DNA of 64,000 nucleotides from NCBI GenBank assembly GCA_963713815.1, contig CAVQNH010000005.1:1-64000 (forward strand), in the 5' to 3' direction. This DNA is from RYN-230 sp963713815 (GTDB taxonomy: Bacteria > Actinomycetota > Actinomycetes > Streptosporangiales > Streptosporangiaceae). The notes beneath the pieces were generated by a model, which made no database searches, was not told the origin of the DNA, and saw only the letters and a program-made list of their open reading frames with translations. Positions 8,682 through 18,654 of this stretch are shown here, piece by piece. The position numbers and the translations under genes are program-made. How positions within the stretch are numbered: position 1 is the first letter of the stretch; each line of letters starts with the position of its first letter.

Positions 8682-8825
8682 CTCACTCTGGATAAGCCGC
8701 TGACCAGGCCAGCGGGGCAACCCCATGGCGGGCCAGATGTGGATGCCTCGGCTGAGCTGGAGAAGCGGCCCCGGCATCCCCGGCCTGTGGCCGCTGGCAC
8801 CACAAGACTGGGACGACGACACCTT

Positions 8826-9134
8826 CTACGGGCAAGCATCCGGCAGCTGGGTGCTAGCGATGCTCAGGGGCGGGACCATGCCACAGGCGGCCGAGGTATC
8901 GCCATACCGGGCCCCAGGTTCAGGCGGGAGAGGCGGGGGAGCCTCGTCCTCACCGAGCAGGACGCGCAACCTGGCCAGCGCCCGCATGCTCTGCACCTTC
9001 ACCACTCCCGGCGACAGGTTCAGCAGCTCCGACACCGTGTGGATGCTGTGATCCTCCCAATAGCGCAAGACGACGATGGCGCGGTCCCGCGGGCTGAGCT
9101 GCCCGAGAGCGTCCAGCAGCGTGAGGCGGAGTGA
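8826..9134 (-). pseudogene. C-terminal remnant of a SigE-family ECF sigma factor
   Basis: In the minus frame this reads LTLLDALGQLSPRDRAIVVL then RYWEDHSIHTVSELL, NLSPGVVKVQSMRALARLR: region 4.2 (DNA-binding HTH) of the actinobacterial SigE-like sigma-70 family. Everything upstream (regions 2 and 3) is absent: the frame stops at 9135, where IS3-like sequence begins. So the gene was truncated, most simply by transposition, and cannot make a working sigma factor. Confidence 0.65.
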
Positions 9135-9545
9135 TCATGACCCGGCTCATCGGACTTGCGTGTCGAGAGGCGAGGTGTGCTCGGCAGTCCGAAAGGATCA
9201 GTCATGCCGAGACCGTATCCGCCCGAGTTCCGCCGCCGCGCTCTGGATCTGGTCGAGTCAGGGCGGAGCATCCGTGATGTCGCAGCGTCACTCGGGATCG
9301 CTGAGTCGTGCTTGTAGCGGTGGCGGCACCGCGATGTCGTCGATCGCGGCCTGAAGCCCGGCACCACAGCGGAGGAAGGCGCCGGGCTGGCTGCAGCACG
9401 GCAGCGGATCCGCGACCTTGAGGAAGAAGTGAAGATCCTGCGCAAGGCGGCGGCCGCGGTGGAGGCGGTGGTGCCCCCAAAGACCGCTACCGCCTGGTCG
9501 CCGAACTCCACAGTGACGGGGTGCGGATCGGGCGCGCAGATCAGG
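9135..9545 (+). mobile_element. IS3-family insertion sequence remnant (orfA with internal stop, orfB lost)
   Basis: From ATG 9204 the frame encodes an IS3 OrfA: YPPEFRRRALDLVESGRSI then RDVAASLGIAES (HTH). It is interrupted by TAG at 9315-9317 and continues in frame with RWRHRDVVDRGLKPG and a coiled-coil (RQRIRDLEEEVKILRKAAA). A frame change follows, as at the normal OrfA/OrfB slippage site, giving KDRYRLVAELHSDGVRIGRA, the start of OrfB, after which similarity ends near 9540. The catalytic DDE domain is missing, so the element is dead. Confidence 0.72.
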
Positions 9546-9563
9546 TCGATCTGGCGCGCGCCG

Positions 9564-11569
9564 TCATTTTCCGTTGGGCCTTGGTGAGGACCGACCGTTG
9601 CGCGTGATCCTGGTTGCGTCTATCCCGGTTGTCCCGGTTCCATCCCTGAGGGGTGGCCGTGTCAGGGAGGTATGGCACAGTGGCGTTCTTTTCCGGCGGA
9701 GGGGTGGGCTGGGGATGGCCTGGCCACCGCTGCCCGGGCTATCACGGAGGTACCGCGGTGACCGGGGCTCGGTGGCCCAGATCCGGGCGGCCAGCCCGAG
9801 CGAGGCCAGCCCGAGCAGGAACATCAGGGTGATTACCGGCCATTGCCATGCACCGGGCAGGTACAGCGCGAGGAACCAGACCCGTGCGTGCCCGCCGGAA
9901 AGCTTCATCAGCAGCGGCACTAGGGCTTGGGGGAAGAGCGCGATGCAGCCGGTGAACAGGCTGCACCACAGCAGGCGCCGGCGGTACCTGGGCATTGAGG
10001 TGATGAGGGATGGTTTGTTGGCTGGCGTGGCGGGCTGTTCGGTTCCGGTCCGCAGGACAGACAACAGCTCGGGCCCGCGCCGGATAAGGCTCCGCTGTGC
10101 GGCGCGGCCGAGCAGCGCATAGGCTCAGCATCCCGGTGATGACGCCCACCGCGAGGGCTGCCCAGCGAAGTGCCGGGCGGCCAGTCAGCTCACCGGCCAG
10201 CACCGTTGCCGCCGCGGGCGCCGCCGTGGCCAGCGCCAGGAACAGCATCACCAGGGCGGCCCCGAGCTCATCGGTGTCGCCCAGCGGTGCGTTCTTGCGG
10301 TCCCGTGGGCCGGGACCGGGGGCTGGCAGGGCGATGGCCACGGCCGGCAGCAGCCCGGCCCCGCCGCCGAGCAGCGCGAACGTCGCTGCCAGCGCCCCCG
10401 GCCACAGGTCCGGGCGTCCGCTGGCCGCCATGCCCGCTGCGGTGAGTACCAGGGTCATCGGGGCGAACAGGGCCAGCCAGGCGAGCTGCCGGCCGCGGAC
10501 ATCGGCTCGCTCGCTGCCGGGTATCAGCAGCGTCAGCCACAACGCGGTGCCGTCTTGGCCGTAGAGATTCGCCGAGGTGACCGCCGCCATCAGCGCGGTG
10601 AGCGCGCCGAGGAACGGCAGGAATGCCGTCGTGCCGAACGCGGCCAGGCACCAGGCAGGTCATCACGGCGAAGGCGGGCGGGACGACCAGGCTGTTCAGC
10701 CGCTGCGGGTCCCGCCGCCAGGTGCGCAGCTCCTTGACCAATACCGCTGCGGTGGCCCCAGCGGGCATCCAGTGCCGCGGCGCCGCGCGTCCGGCCGGGC
10801 TGCCGCGGACCGCCGGCCGGGGCCACCGCGCCGGGCCGAGCGACCGTTCCCACGTCAGCCACAACAGCAGCAGCACCGCGATGAGCCCTAGCAGCGGTGC
10901 CGCGGTCATCAGCCAGTCCGATCGCGACGAGGCCTCGACCGCGAGCACCGCCCAGCTGGACGGCAGCGCGCGCACGGCGGCGGCGAACCCGGCCGGGAAT
11001 CCGGTGGCCACCAAGGGGTGCAGGGCCGCGAGCACGATCCAGCCGGAGGAACTGGCCACCAGCATCACGGCGGTGAGCAGGGCGCTGACCACGGCGCCAG
11101 CGCGTGACCGGGACAGCGCACCGAACAACGACCCGGTCACCCGGGACAGCAGCACGACCAGAATCAGTTGCAGCACGACCGCGGGCAGGGCGATGAGGGC
11201 CGGGACCATGCCGAGCCGGATCCCGAAAACGACCAGGGCGGTGAACGCGATGAAGGTGACCGGAGCGGTCACCCCGGCGAATGCCGCGCCGAGCAGGCCG
11301 AGCGCCAGCCTGCGCCGCGGGACCGGCAGGAGCCGGAACTGCTCGGCGCGCAGCACCGGCTGGCCGGTGTAGGCCGGCCCCAGCATCCAGCCGAGGGCCC
11401 ACACCGCGAACACCACGCCGAGCAGGTCCGCGACCGTGCCCGGCGACCTGGCCCTGAGCATCGCCGCGCCGATCGTGGCAGCCGCCAGCGCCAGCCCGGC
11501 TGCCGCGCCGCCGAGGACCCAGCCCGACCGGGGCCCGCTGGCCTCACGCCGCAGCACGGTGAGCTTCAT
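9564..11569 (-). pseudogene. ABC-2-type exporter permease, two frameshifts
   Basis: Start ATG 11569 (MKLTVLRREASGPRSGW), 5 nt after the stop of the ATPase gene on the same strand. Many hydrophobic helices and a central basic loop (VLVKELRTWRRDPQRLN) fit a two-component drug/bacteriocin-type exporter permease of about 550 residues. The frame is lost near 10645 (after VMTCLV; resumes AAFGTTAFLPFLGALTALMA) and again near 10123 (after ITGMLSL; resumes ALLGRAAQRSLIRRGPELL). The last frame ends at 9564, past the likely native end (around WATEPRSP) and next to the IS remnant, so the natural C-terminus may have been replaced. Confidence 0.65.
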
Positions 11570-11574
11570 CAAGA

Positions 11575-12388
11575 TCAGCGGGCCAGCCACGACAGTACTT
11601 CCCCCGCTCTGGCATCGGCGCCGGCCAGCTCGACGAAGGCCTGCTCCAGCGACCTTCCGCGCCGCACCTTCTCCAGCGGTCCCTGGGCGATGACTCTGCC
11701 CGCGGCCAGCACGGCCACCGTGTCGCACAACTGTTCAACCAGCGGCATCGCATGACTGGACAGCAGCACACCACCGCCCGAAGCGGCGAAGCGCCGCAGA
11801 ACCCGCGTCAGCGTCGCGGCGGCCACCGGGTCGACCCCCTCGAATGGCTCGTCCAGCACCAGCAGTTTCGGCCGGTGCAGCAGCGCGGTGGCCAAGCCGA
11901 TCTTCTTCCGCATCCCGGCCGAGTAGTCGATGATGAGCGTCCGCTCGACATCCCCGGTCAGCCCGAGCACCCTCAGCAGCTCGCCAGCCCGCCCGGCGGC
12001 CGTGGTCCTTGCCCAGCCCACGCAGCTGGCCCAGGTAGCTGAGCAACTCCCGGCCGGTGAGCTGCTCGGGCATCGCCAAGCCGTCAGGCAAGACACCCAT
12101 CAGCTCCCGGGCCCGCTCCGGCTCTGCCCACACGTCGATCCCGAACACCCGCGACGTCCCCCGGTCAGGGCGCAGCAGCCCGACCGCCATAGACAGCAAA
12201 GTGGACTTTCCCGCCCCGTTAGACCCGACAAGCCCGCACAACGAGCCAGGCGCCACGGTCAGGTCAACATGATCGACCACCGCGTACCCGCCGAACATCT
12301 TGTGCAGGCCAGCCAGCTCGAACGCGGCTTCCCGGCCACCAGCTGCGGGCACCGTCGCGCCGGCCGCCGGGGCATTCCAAGCTCTCAA
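11575..12388 (-). pseudogene. ABC transporter ATP-binding protein, one frameshift
   Basis: Partner of the permease at 9564-11569. I chose TTG 12388 (GGAGGG 7 nt upstream); an ATG at 12463 is the alternative. Walker A is GSNGAGKST and the Q-loop region is LMGVLPDGLAMPEQLTGREL. The frame shifts near 12010 (LRGLGK then TTAAGRAGELLRVLGL), after which the ABC signature is DYSAGMRKKIGLA (variant YSAGM, common in ABC-2 exporters), Walker B KLLVLDEPFEGVDP and H-loop LLSSHAM. One base removed gives an intact ATPase of about 270 residues. It would have powered export of an unknown small molecule or peptide. Confidence 0.72.
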
Positions 12389-12688
12389 CAAACAGCCCTC
12401 CGTAGTAGGTGTTGTCCCGCTGGGCGCCGTGATCCGGCACAACTGAGCCATCAGCCAGGCCATCCCGATCCCTCATCGCGTCCGATCACTGATCCCTTGG
12501 GCTTAGCGGTCTTAAGGCCGTGCCTGATTGATCGCGAGATGGGGTTCCGGACGCGACGAGGGCCGGGCCGCCCAGCCGTATCGGGCTGGCGTCTGCCGTT
12601 GCATCATCCGCTGGCAGGGGTTGCCCAGGAGGTCAGTCGCGAGGATGATCACGGCTCGGCCTGCAGCGCCGCGATTGAAATGCGTCAA
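12389..12688. other. No gene recognised
   Basis: 300 bp between the ABC ATPase start and the membrane-protein stop. I see no convincing ribosome-site/ORF pair. The stretch is less GC-biased at third positions than the genes around it and may be old remnant DNA. Confidence 0.4.
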
Positions 12689-13381
12689 CTACCGATGCGA
12701 GGTTGGCATGGGGATCATCGTTTCCGGAGGGGCGTCGCGGCGCGGCTTGCCGGCCGAAGTGCCGAGCGCGATGCCGGTGCCGGTGATGAAGACCAGCAGC
12801 AGCACCCCCGCGGGAACGGCCAGGATGGCCAGGTTCTGCAGGAGCAGCAGGTAGGCGACGCCGGATGCGGTGATGGCGATAGCGAGCGCGATCCCGGTGA
12901 ACCGCAGCCACCGGGGCAGCGCCCCCGACGCGGCGGCGGCCAGGCCGAGGATGGCCAGGGCGAGCATCTTGACCCCGTCCAGCCGGTTCACCGCGTCATA
13001 GAGCAGGTGCGCGGTGCCGGGTGATGCCGTCCCGGCCAGGACCGCGCCGAGCGCGAACTGCAGCAGCGAGATGAGCGCGGCCGCAACGCCGGCGATGAGG
13101 GCGACCCGGGCGGCCGCGGCCGCTCCGGACCTGCGTGCCGCCCGGGCCAAGGCGATCGAGACGATGGCCAGCCCGGCGGCAGGCAGCCCCTCGGTGAGGG
13201 CGTACTGCGCGGCCACGGCGGTCCCGTGCCCGGCCAGCGCGGCAGCGATCTCGGCTCCGGAGGCGGTGAGTTTCGGGCTGGGCGCCGGGACGGACAGCCC
13301 GGCGATCCAGGACAGCGCGTAGCCGATCCCGGCGACGCCGGTGACTGTCAGCAGACGTCGGCGATTAGCAGAGAGGTTCAT
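12689..13381 (-). CDS. Polytopic membrane protein of unknown function (DUF4386-like)
   Basis: 230 residues, ATG 13381 with AAGGAGC 7 nt upstream. Six or seven hydrophobic helices alternate with short loops (GYALSWIAGLSVP, AGLAIVSIALARAA, ALISLLQFALGAVLAG, MLALAILGLAAAASG, FTGIALAIAITASGVAYLLL, VLLLVFITGTGIALG). The overall plan resembles DUF4386-type small integral membrane proteins. No catalytic motif is visible. It stands alone, with no same-strand neighbour close enough for an operon. Confidence 0.7.
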   Translation of the reverse strand: MNLSANRRRLLTVTGVAGIGYALSWIAGLSVPAPSPKLTASGAEIAAALAGHGTAVAAQYALTEGLPAAGLAIVSIALARAARRSGAAAAARVALIAGVAAALISLLQFALGAVLAGTASPGTAHLLYDAVNRLDGVKMLALAILGLAAAASGALPRWLRFTGIALAIAITASGVAYLLLLQNLAILAVPAGVLLLVFITGTGIALGTSAGKPRRDAPPETMIPMPTSHR

Positions 13382-13758
13382 TTGTCGTGCTCCTTACGGG
13401 TGCTCATTTGCTTATTGGATGTAATTAGCCTTAGGGGTTCCTTGCAGATGTCCTCACGCTGGTCCGGCATCTGCGTTTTGAGCGCGAGCACTTTGCCGGT
13501 GGTCTCGGCGAGACAGCGGTGTTACGGGCCTGACTCAACCAGCGTGCTGCTGCCTGGGCGTGTTAGGCGGGCGGCCGCCGGCTGCCGGGCAGGTCGCGCT
13601 GCCGGCGGCCGGGCCCGGCTCGGTCCGGGCGCGGGGCTGGCCGGCGCGGCGGGTGATCTGATGGGCGCGAACAATATCGGGGTCGCGCGGGTCGGATGGC
13701 AGCGGCGTTTGCGGCCAGCTGGCGGATCCGGGGCGGCGCTTGCCGGCGCGGATTTGCC
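13382..13758. other. Intergenic region with tandem hairpins
   Basis: 377 bp without a supported gene. Two GC-rich inverted repeats lie here: a 9-bp one (GCCGCCGGC ... GCCGGCGGC, about 13573-13609) and GCCCGG-CTCGGT-CCGGGC at 13613-13630. Both would fold in the transcript of the 85-residue gene upstream on the minus strand and may terminate it. Confidence 0.4.
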
Positions 13759-14016
13759 TCATTGGTGGCTTCCTTTCGGGGGTGTCTTTCCGGCTTCGCC
13801 TGGGTCCAGCCGGCGTACCGAGATCAGGCACATGCCCAGGTCGCGTACCTTGACCAGGACCCCGTGCAGCGCTGGCTGGTCTGTCACCGGCCCGGAGATG
13901 ATCGTTTCCCCGGCCTCGCTGCTGACCTGGAGGCCCTCGAACCAACCGGTCCAGCGCTCGCCGAGGACCCCCTCAATGCGGATCTCGTAATGGGCCGGCG
14001 GCCGCGAGCCGCTCAT
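13759..14016 (-). CDS. Small conserved actinobacterial protein
   Basis: 85 residues from ATG 14016. The sequence YEIRIEGVLGERWTGWFEGL, SGPVTDQPALHGVLVKVRDLG and MCLISVRRLDP matches a family of about 70-90-residue cytoplasmic proteins that I recall as frequent in Streptomyces and relatives, often beside regulators. The trailing GEAGKTPPKGSHQ is poorly conserved. No catalytic residues are apparent. It is divergent from the large LuxR-type regulator at 14395. Function unknown. Confidence 0.65.
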   Translation of the reverse strand: MSGSRPPAHYEIRIEGVLGERWTGWFEGLQVSSEAGETIISGPVTDQPALHGVLVKVRDLGMCLISVRRLDPGEAGKTPPKGSHQ

Positions 14017-14394
14017 GCCTGCCTGCCCGCTGGCGGGCCCTTCAGCGCCCGACCGGGCTTGAAAGCAGTCATTCCCTCGTCCTCTCGCGGGTCTACGTTT
14101 CTGTCCCTGCACGCTACGAAGCGCCCCCGGGCCAGGCGTCACCCGAAGGTGCCCAGCGGGTGGAATCTTCAGTGGCGGCACCGGGCACGAAGGTGCCGCT
14201 CGCCGGGGCCGACCCGGGCCGGCGCGGCGGCCGGCCCGGCGGTGGCGGCGCTCCGGGGACGCCGGCACCCTCGGGCCGACCCCCGGCGGCAGCCCGCGCC
14301 TGCTCCAGGGCCGTGCGAGGGTACCGGCCGGGCGCTACGATGGGCCTATCGCCGCACGATAGATGGCTGGAGGCGGTGAGCGTGCAGGTCACCG
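14017..14394. other. Divergent intergenic region
   Basis: 378 bp between the 85-residue gene and the LuxR-type regulator. Apart from the inverted repeat at 14346-14362 and a TACGAT hexamer at about 14336, I see only GC-rich sequence without a supported gene. Confidence 0.4.
14346..14362. promoter_or_regulatory. Inverted repeat before LuxR-type regulator
   Basis: CTATCG-CCGCA-CGATAG is a perfect 6-bp inverted repeat ending about 33 nt before the GTG start at 14395, just downstream of a TACGAT hexamer. Its position suits an operator overlapping the transcript start. Confidence 0.35.
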
Positions 14395-17175
14395 GTGACT
14401 GAGCCGCCCGCGGCGGCCAGGCTGAGGATTGCCGCGGCGGAGCGGGATGTGCTGCTGGCCACCAAGCTGCACGTGCCCGGCCCGCGGCCCGACCTGGTGC
14501 CCAGACCGCGCCTGGCGGACCGGCTCGATGAGGGCCTGGGGCGGGGCCTGGTCTTGGTCTGCGCCCCGGCCGGGTCCGGCAAGACGGCCCTGCTGGCCGA
14601 CTGGGCACGATGCGGCCCGCGGCCCGCGGCCTGGTTGTCGCTGGACGCGGGCGACAATGACCCGGCCCGGTTCTGGCGCCATGCCGTTGCTGCGCTGGAC
14701 CGGGTGTGCCCGGGCATCGCCGAGCGGGTGGGCCCGCTGCTCGGCCCGCCGCCGCCGCCGTCGTTCGAAGGGCCGGTGACGGCGCTGATCAACGAGCTGG
14801 CCGCCCAGCCCGGTGCCGGCGAGGTGGCGCTGGTGCTGGATGACTACCATCTGATCGACTCCCAGCCGGTGCACGCCTCGGTTGAGTTCCTGCTGGAGCA
14901 CCGCCCGCCAGGCCTCCGGCTGGTGCTGGCGAGCCGGTCAGATCCGCCGCTGCCGCTGGCCCGGCGGCGGGCGCGCGGGCAGCTGGCCGAGGTGCGCGCC
15001 GCGGATCTGCGGTTCACCACCGAGGAGGCAGCGGCGCTGTTGCAGCAGGTGGCTGACGCCCCCGACATGGCCCTGCCCGATGCGGCCGTGGCGGCGCTGG
15101 CGGCGCGCACCGAGGGGTGGGCCGCAGGGCTGCAGCTGGCCGCCCTGTCGCTGCGCGGGCAGGCGGACGTGACCGGGTTCGTGGCGGCGTTCACCGGCAG
15201 CCACCGCTACGTGCTGGACTTCCTGGCCGAGGAGGTCCTGGAGCGCCAGAGCGATCAGGTGCGCGCGTTCTTGCTGGAGACATCAGTGCTGGAGCGGCTG
15301 TCCGGCCCGCTGTGTGACGCGGTCACCGGCCAGACCGGCAGCCAGGCGCTGCTGGAGCAGGTGGAGCGGGCCGGGCTGTTCCTGGTGCCGCTGGATGAGG
15401 TGCGCGGCTGGTGGCGTTACCACCACCTGTTCGCCGATCTGCTCCGCGCCCGCCTGCAAGACGAACAGCCCGGCCGGGTGGCGCCGCTGCACCGCAACGC
15501 CGCCGCGTGGTCCGAGGAACACGGGCTGGCCGATGACGCGATACGGCACGCGGTGGCCGCCGGGGAAATGACCTGGGCCGCGCGGCTGATCGAGCAGCAC
15601 TTTGACGCCGTCTACTATCTGCGCGGCGAGGCTGCGACGGTTCAGCGCTGGCTTTCGGCGCTCCCCGCCGACCTGGTCGAGTCCCGGCCCCGGCTGCTGC
15701 TGGCGCAATCGCTCATGGCGGCCGCCAGCGGCCGCGTGGAGGCAGCTGAGCCGCTGCTCGACGCGGCCGAGCGCACGTCGGCGGGCGCGGCCCAGGAACC
15801 GTTCGAGCCTACTGCTGGCCGGGCCGCCAGCATGCTGGTCAACGTTCCCGCGCTGATCGCGATCCATCGCAGCTATCTCGCCGAGCTACGTGATGACGCC
15901 GACGGTACGGCAGCCTTCGCCTCGCAAGCCTTGGCCGCGAGCAGCGCGGGCGAGTGGCTGCTGGACTCGATGACCCGGTGGAACCTGGCCGTGGCTGACT
16001 GGCTCTGCGGCCGCTGGCCGAGGCCGAGCGCGCATTCGTGTCCGGCATCGCCGGGAGGCAGGCCGCCGGCCTGCCGACGTGGAGCGCATGGGGAAGCTAT
16101 GAACTCGGTCAGGTCCAGCGTGCCCAAGGCCGCCTGGACGCGGCCGTGCGGACCTGTCAGCAGGCGCTGGAGTTCACCGCGCCGCCAGGTCGTCCGCCGC
16201 TGCCGGCTGCAGGCCCAGCTCATGTGAGCCTGGGCGAGGTGGCCTACCAGCGCAATGAACTCGATAACGCCGTGCGGCATGTCACCGAGGGCATCAGGCT
16301 GTGCCGCCAGTTCGTCTACACCCTGCCGCTGGCCGCCGGCCTGGCGACGCTGGCGTGGATCCGGCAGGCGACCGGTGACCCGGCCGGGGCGCTAGGGGCA
16401 ATCGGCGAGGCCAGCGCAGGCCGCCCCAGGACCACCTGGGCTGGTCAACCCGGTCCCGGCACAGCGGGCTCGGCTGCTGCTGGCCCAGGGCGACGAGGGC
16501 GCCGCCGCCCGCTGGACGGAGGAGTGCGGCCTCGGCGCGGACGACGAGCCTGACTACCCACGGGAGCCGGGGCATCTGGTGCTGGCCCGCGTCCTGCTCG
16601 CCCAGGACCAGTCCGGTCGGGCGCTGAGGCTGCTGGACCGGCTGCACGCCGCGGCGGCCGCCCAGGACCGAATCGGCAGCGTCATCGAGGCTGGCGCGCT
16701 GCGGGCGCTGGCGCTGGCGGCCAGCGGCGAGGAAGCCGCCGCGGTCACCGCCCTGGCCGGGGCGCTGACGCTGGCCTGCCCGCAGGGGTACGTGCGGGTC
16801 TTCGCCGACGAGGGCCCGCCGATGGCCGCGCTGCTCGGCCGGCTGATCGCGGCCCAGCGATCCGGCTCGGCCGCTGCCGGGGTCCCGCTCGGCTACCTGG
16901 CCCGGCTCCTGCGGGCGTTCGGCCCGGAGCATGCCGTGCCAGACACGGGGCCAGGCACCGCCGCGGTGCCGGGCATCGTCGAGCCGCTGACCAGCCGCGA
17001 GCTGGAGGTGCTGGGGCTGCTGGCGGCAGGCAGATCGAACCAGGCCATCGCCGGGCAGCTCGTGGTCACCCTCGACACCGTCAAAAAGCACGTCAGCCAC
17101 GTCTGGACAAGCTCGGCGCGGCCAACCGCACCGAGGCCGTCGACACGGGCGCGGGAGCTGGACCTGATCCCCTAG
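14395..17175 (+). pseudogene. Large LuxR-family ATP-dependent regulator (MalT/LAL type), several frameshifts
   Basis: About 926 codons from GTG 14395. The N-terminal STAND ATPase has Walker A CAPAGSGKTALL and Walker B VALVLDDYHL, then the MalT-like region (GLRLVLASRSDPPLPLARRR, GYVLDFL-like, WWRYHHLFADLLRARL) and TPR-like repeats. The C-terminal LuxR HTH is LTSRELEVLGLLAAGRSNQA then IAGQLVVTLDTVKKHVSHV. The frame breaks near 16015, 16425, 17103 and 17145. The last two flank LDKLGAANRTEAV and nearly cancel, so HTH helix 4 is garbled as written. The region between breaks is clearly homologous, which suggests recent decay or sequence error. As written it cannot make the full regulator. Confidence 0.75.
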
Positions 17176-17400
17176 CGGCGCGCCGTGGCCAATCCCCGCG
17201 GCACTTTCGTGCTGCTGCCTGCCGTGGAAGATTCCACCTGGCCTGTCCACTATCGGGGGACGCCCGCCGCGTCCCAGCCTTTTACCGTCCTGGCATGACC
17301 TATGACCCGCACAATCGCGGGCTGCCAGGAAGGGCCCGGGTTCGGTGACTGATGGTCAGGCTGCCCCCGACCTCCGCGTCAAAAAGCTGAGGAGAATGTG

Positions 17401-17640
17401 ATGTCCGCTACGCAATCGGCTGCTAGGCGCCCTGCCCGGACGGGCGGGGCGTTCGCTGACGGCCACGGCAAGCTCGGCCTGGCGCAGGTCGTCATCACGA
17501 CTGCACAGCTGATGGTGATCCTCGACGCGACGATCGTGAACGTCGCCCTGCCCGACATCGCCAAGGCGCTGCACCTCTCCGGCACCGGCCTGGAGTGGGT
17601 GGTCAACGCGCTGGAACACGTTGTCCGAGTGGCGAGATGA
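17401..17640 (+). pseudogene. N-terminal fragment of a DHA2-family MFS drug exporter
   Basis: ATG 17401 follows GAGGAG with 6-nt spacing. Residues 1-70 are the start of a 14-TM DHA2 transporter: LGLAQVVITTAQLMVILDAT then IVNVALPDIAKALHLSG and LEWVVNA, with the conserved D-A-T-I-V-N-V-A-L-P of helix 1. Right after VVNA the sequence becomes unrelated and stops at 17640. Over 400 residues are missing, so this is a truncated remnant with its translation start intact. Confidence 0.7.
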
Positions 17641-17779
17641 TCGTTGAAGCCCATGCCCAGGCCAGGCAGGCGCGGTCTTGCTGCAGGCACAGTCAGTCCA
17701 ACGTGATACCCCGACATCCGCTGGTTTATCGCGACTGCCTGCGGCTCCCGTGGGCCATGCGCAGGCCAGACCCTCGATC

Positions 17780-18161
17780 ATCGTGACCTTCTGGGAGCCT
17801 GGCAGGCTCTTCACCACAGCCACGGCCATGGAAATCCTGGAGCGAGCGGTTCGGTGAACCGCAAGGTTCACTCCCAGCATTGCCGCGATGGCGCAGATGC
17901 TGGCGGTGACCGCGCGGGTGAGGTGACGGCTCTCAACCGCCTGCGGCCCCGTCGGCCGCTGCCGCCATCTTGCGGGCAGCGGGTGGATATCGCCCTGGCT
18001 ATCGTAGCCGAGGTCCGCCCGATCCACCATCCCCCGCAGAGCACCATGACGGTGCGCAGGATGTCTTTGCTGTCCAGAGCCGCTACCGCAGGCAGAAGGA
18101 TGGCCCATGCAATAACACAGCCGACGCTGTATGCCGTGTAGGTCCTCAACTGTTGGCTCAT
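17780..18161 (-). pseudogene. Small membrane protein, frameshifted
   Basis: ATG 18161 with AAAGGG 8 nt upstream gives MSQQLRTYTAYSVGCVIAWA, ILLPAVAALDSKD, TVMVLCGGWWIGRTSATIARAI: two hydrophobic helices with a GWWIGRTSATIAR motif. Near 17990 the frame slips; in the next frame AVTASICAIAAMLGVNLAV supplies a further helix. The 3' boundary is a guess. I do not know the family; small membrane proteins of this look can sit under PadR/MarR-type regulators. An AT-rich inverted repeat lies about 135 bp upstream. Confidence 0.35.
17846..17862. repeat. Second copy of palindrome GCGGTTCGGTGAACCGC
   Basis: Identical to the core of the hairpin at 8649-8681. The match extends on the left (GGAGC-AGCGGTTC, one mismatch) but not on the right. 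Both copies lie in gene-remnant DNA, 9.2 kb apart. Confidence 0.6.
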
Positions 18162-18296
18162 GACGACGACCCTTTCCCTGCTCGGGGTGGCGCACCGCGA
18201 TGCGGGCGCTCAGTCGTCGCTGCTCACATGTCTACCGAGCCAGCGGCGGCCGGACGTTCGTTGTCCGCGCCTTGCCGGAAATACTGATATCAATAT

Positions 18297-18313
18297 GATA
18301 GATATGTGCTATC
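18297..18313. promoter_or_regulatory. AT-rich operator-like inverted repeat
   Basis: GATAG-ATATGTG-CTATC lies in a ~35-bp AT-rich island (18280-18315, includes TGATATCAATATGATAG) within very GC-rich DNA. It is about 135 bp upstream of the small membrane protein on the minus strand. It looks like a PadR/MarR/ArsR-type site; no such regulator gene is present in the window. Confidence 0.4.
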
Positions 18314-18519
18314 GGATCTGTCAAGCCGCGCAGGGGTGGATGGTGACCCAGAAGGCGGGCCGCCGCCCTGTCCTGCTTCGCCCTGCAGGTCTGCCGGGTT
18401 TAGTGACGTCAGCTGATGCGAGCACGCAGGCCGGGGAGCTGATTCGGGCTCGTTCGTGACTTTCCACTCACCGCGCCGGGGTGGATACTGGCTGGGTGCG
18501 TCCGTTCGGTTGAGCCTGA

Positions 18520-18654
18520 GGACGCGGGTGGCAGGGCAACGACCGGAATTACCTGGTGCTGACGCTGCGCCAGGGCCAGGTCGTCGCGATGCGGGCCTTG
18601 CGGGATCTGGACGAGGCTCGCAGTTTCACCAGCGAGGATGGGCTGAGGCAATGA
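18520..18654 (+). pseudogene. C-terminal remnant of an NTF2-like (SnoaL-type) protein
   Basis: The frame RGWQGNDRNYLVLTLRQGQ then VVAMRALRDLDEARSFTSED ends at TGA 18652-18654 and matches the last beta strands of SnoaL-like NTF2 proteins (typically YLVLTLRDGRVVAMR). The N-terminal two-thirds is missing (stop at 18517). Its stop overlaps the ATG of the next gene (ATGA), which shows the two were once an operon. Confidence 0.45.
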
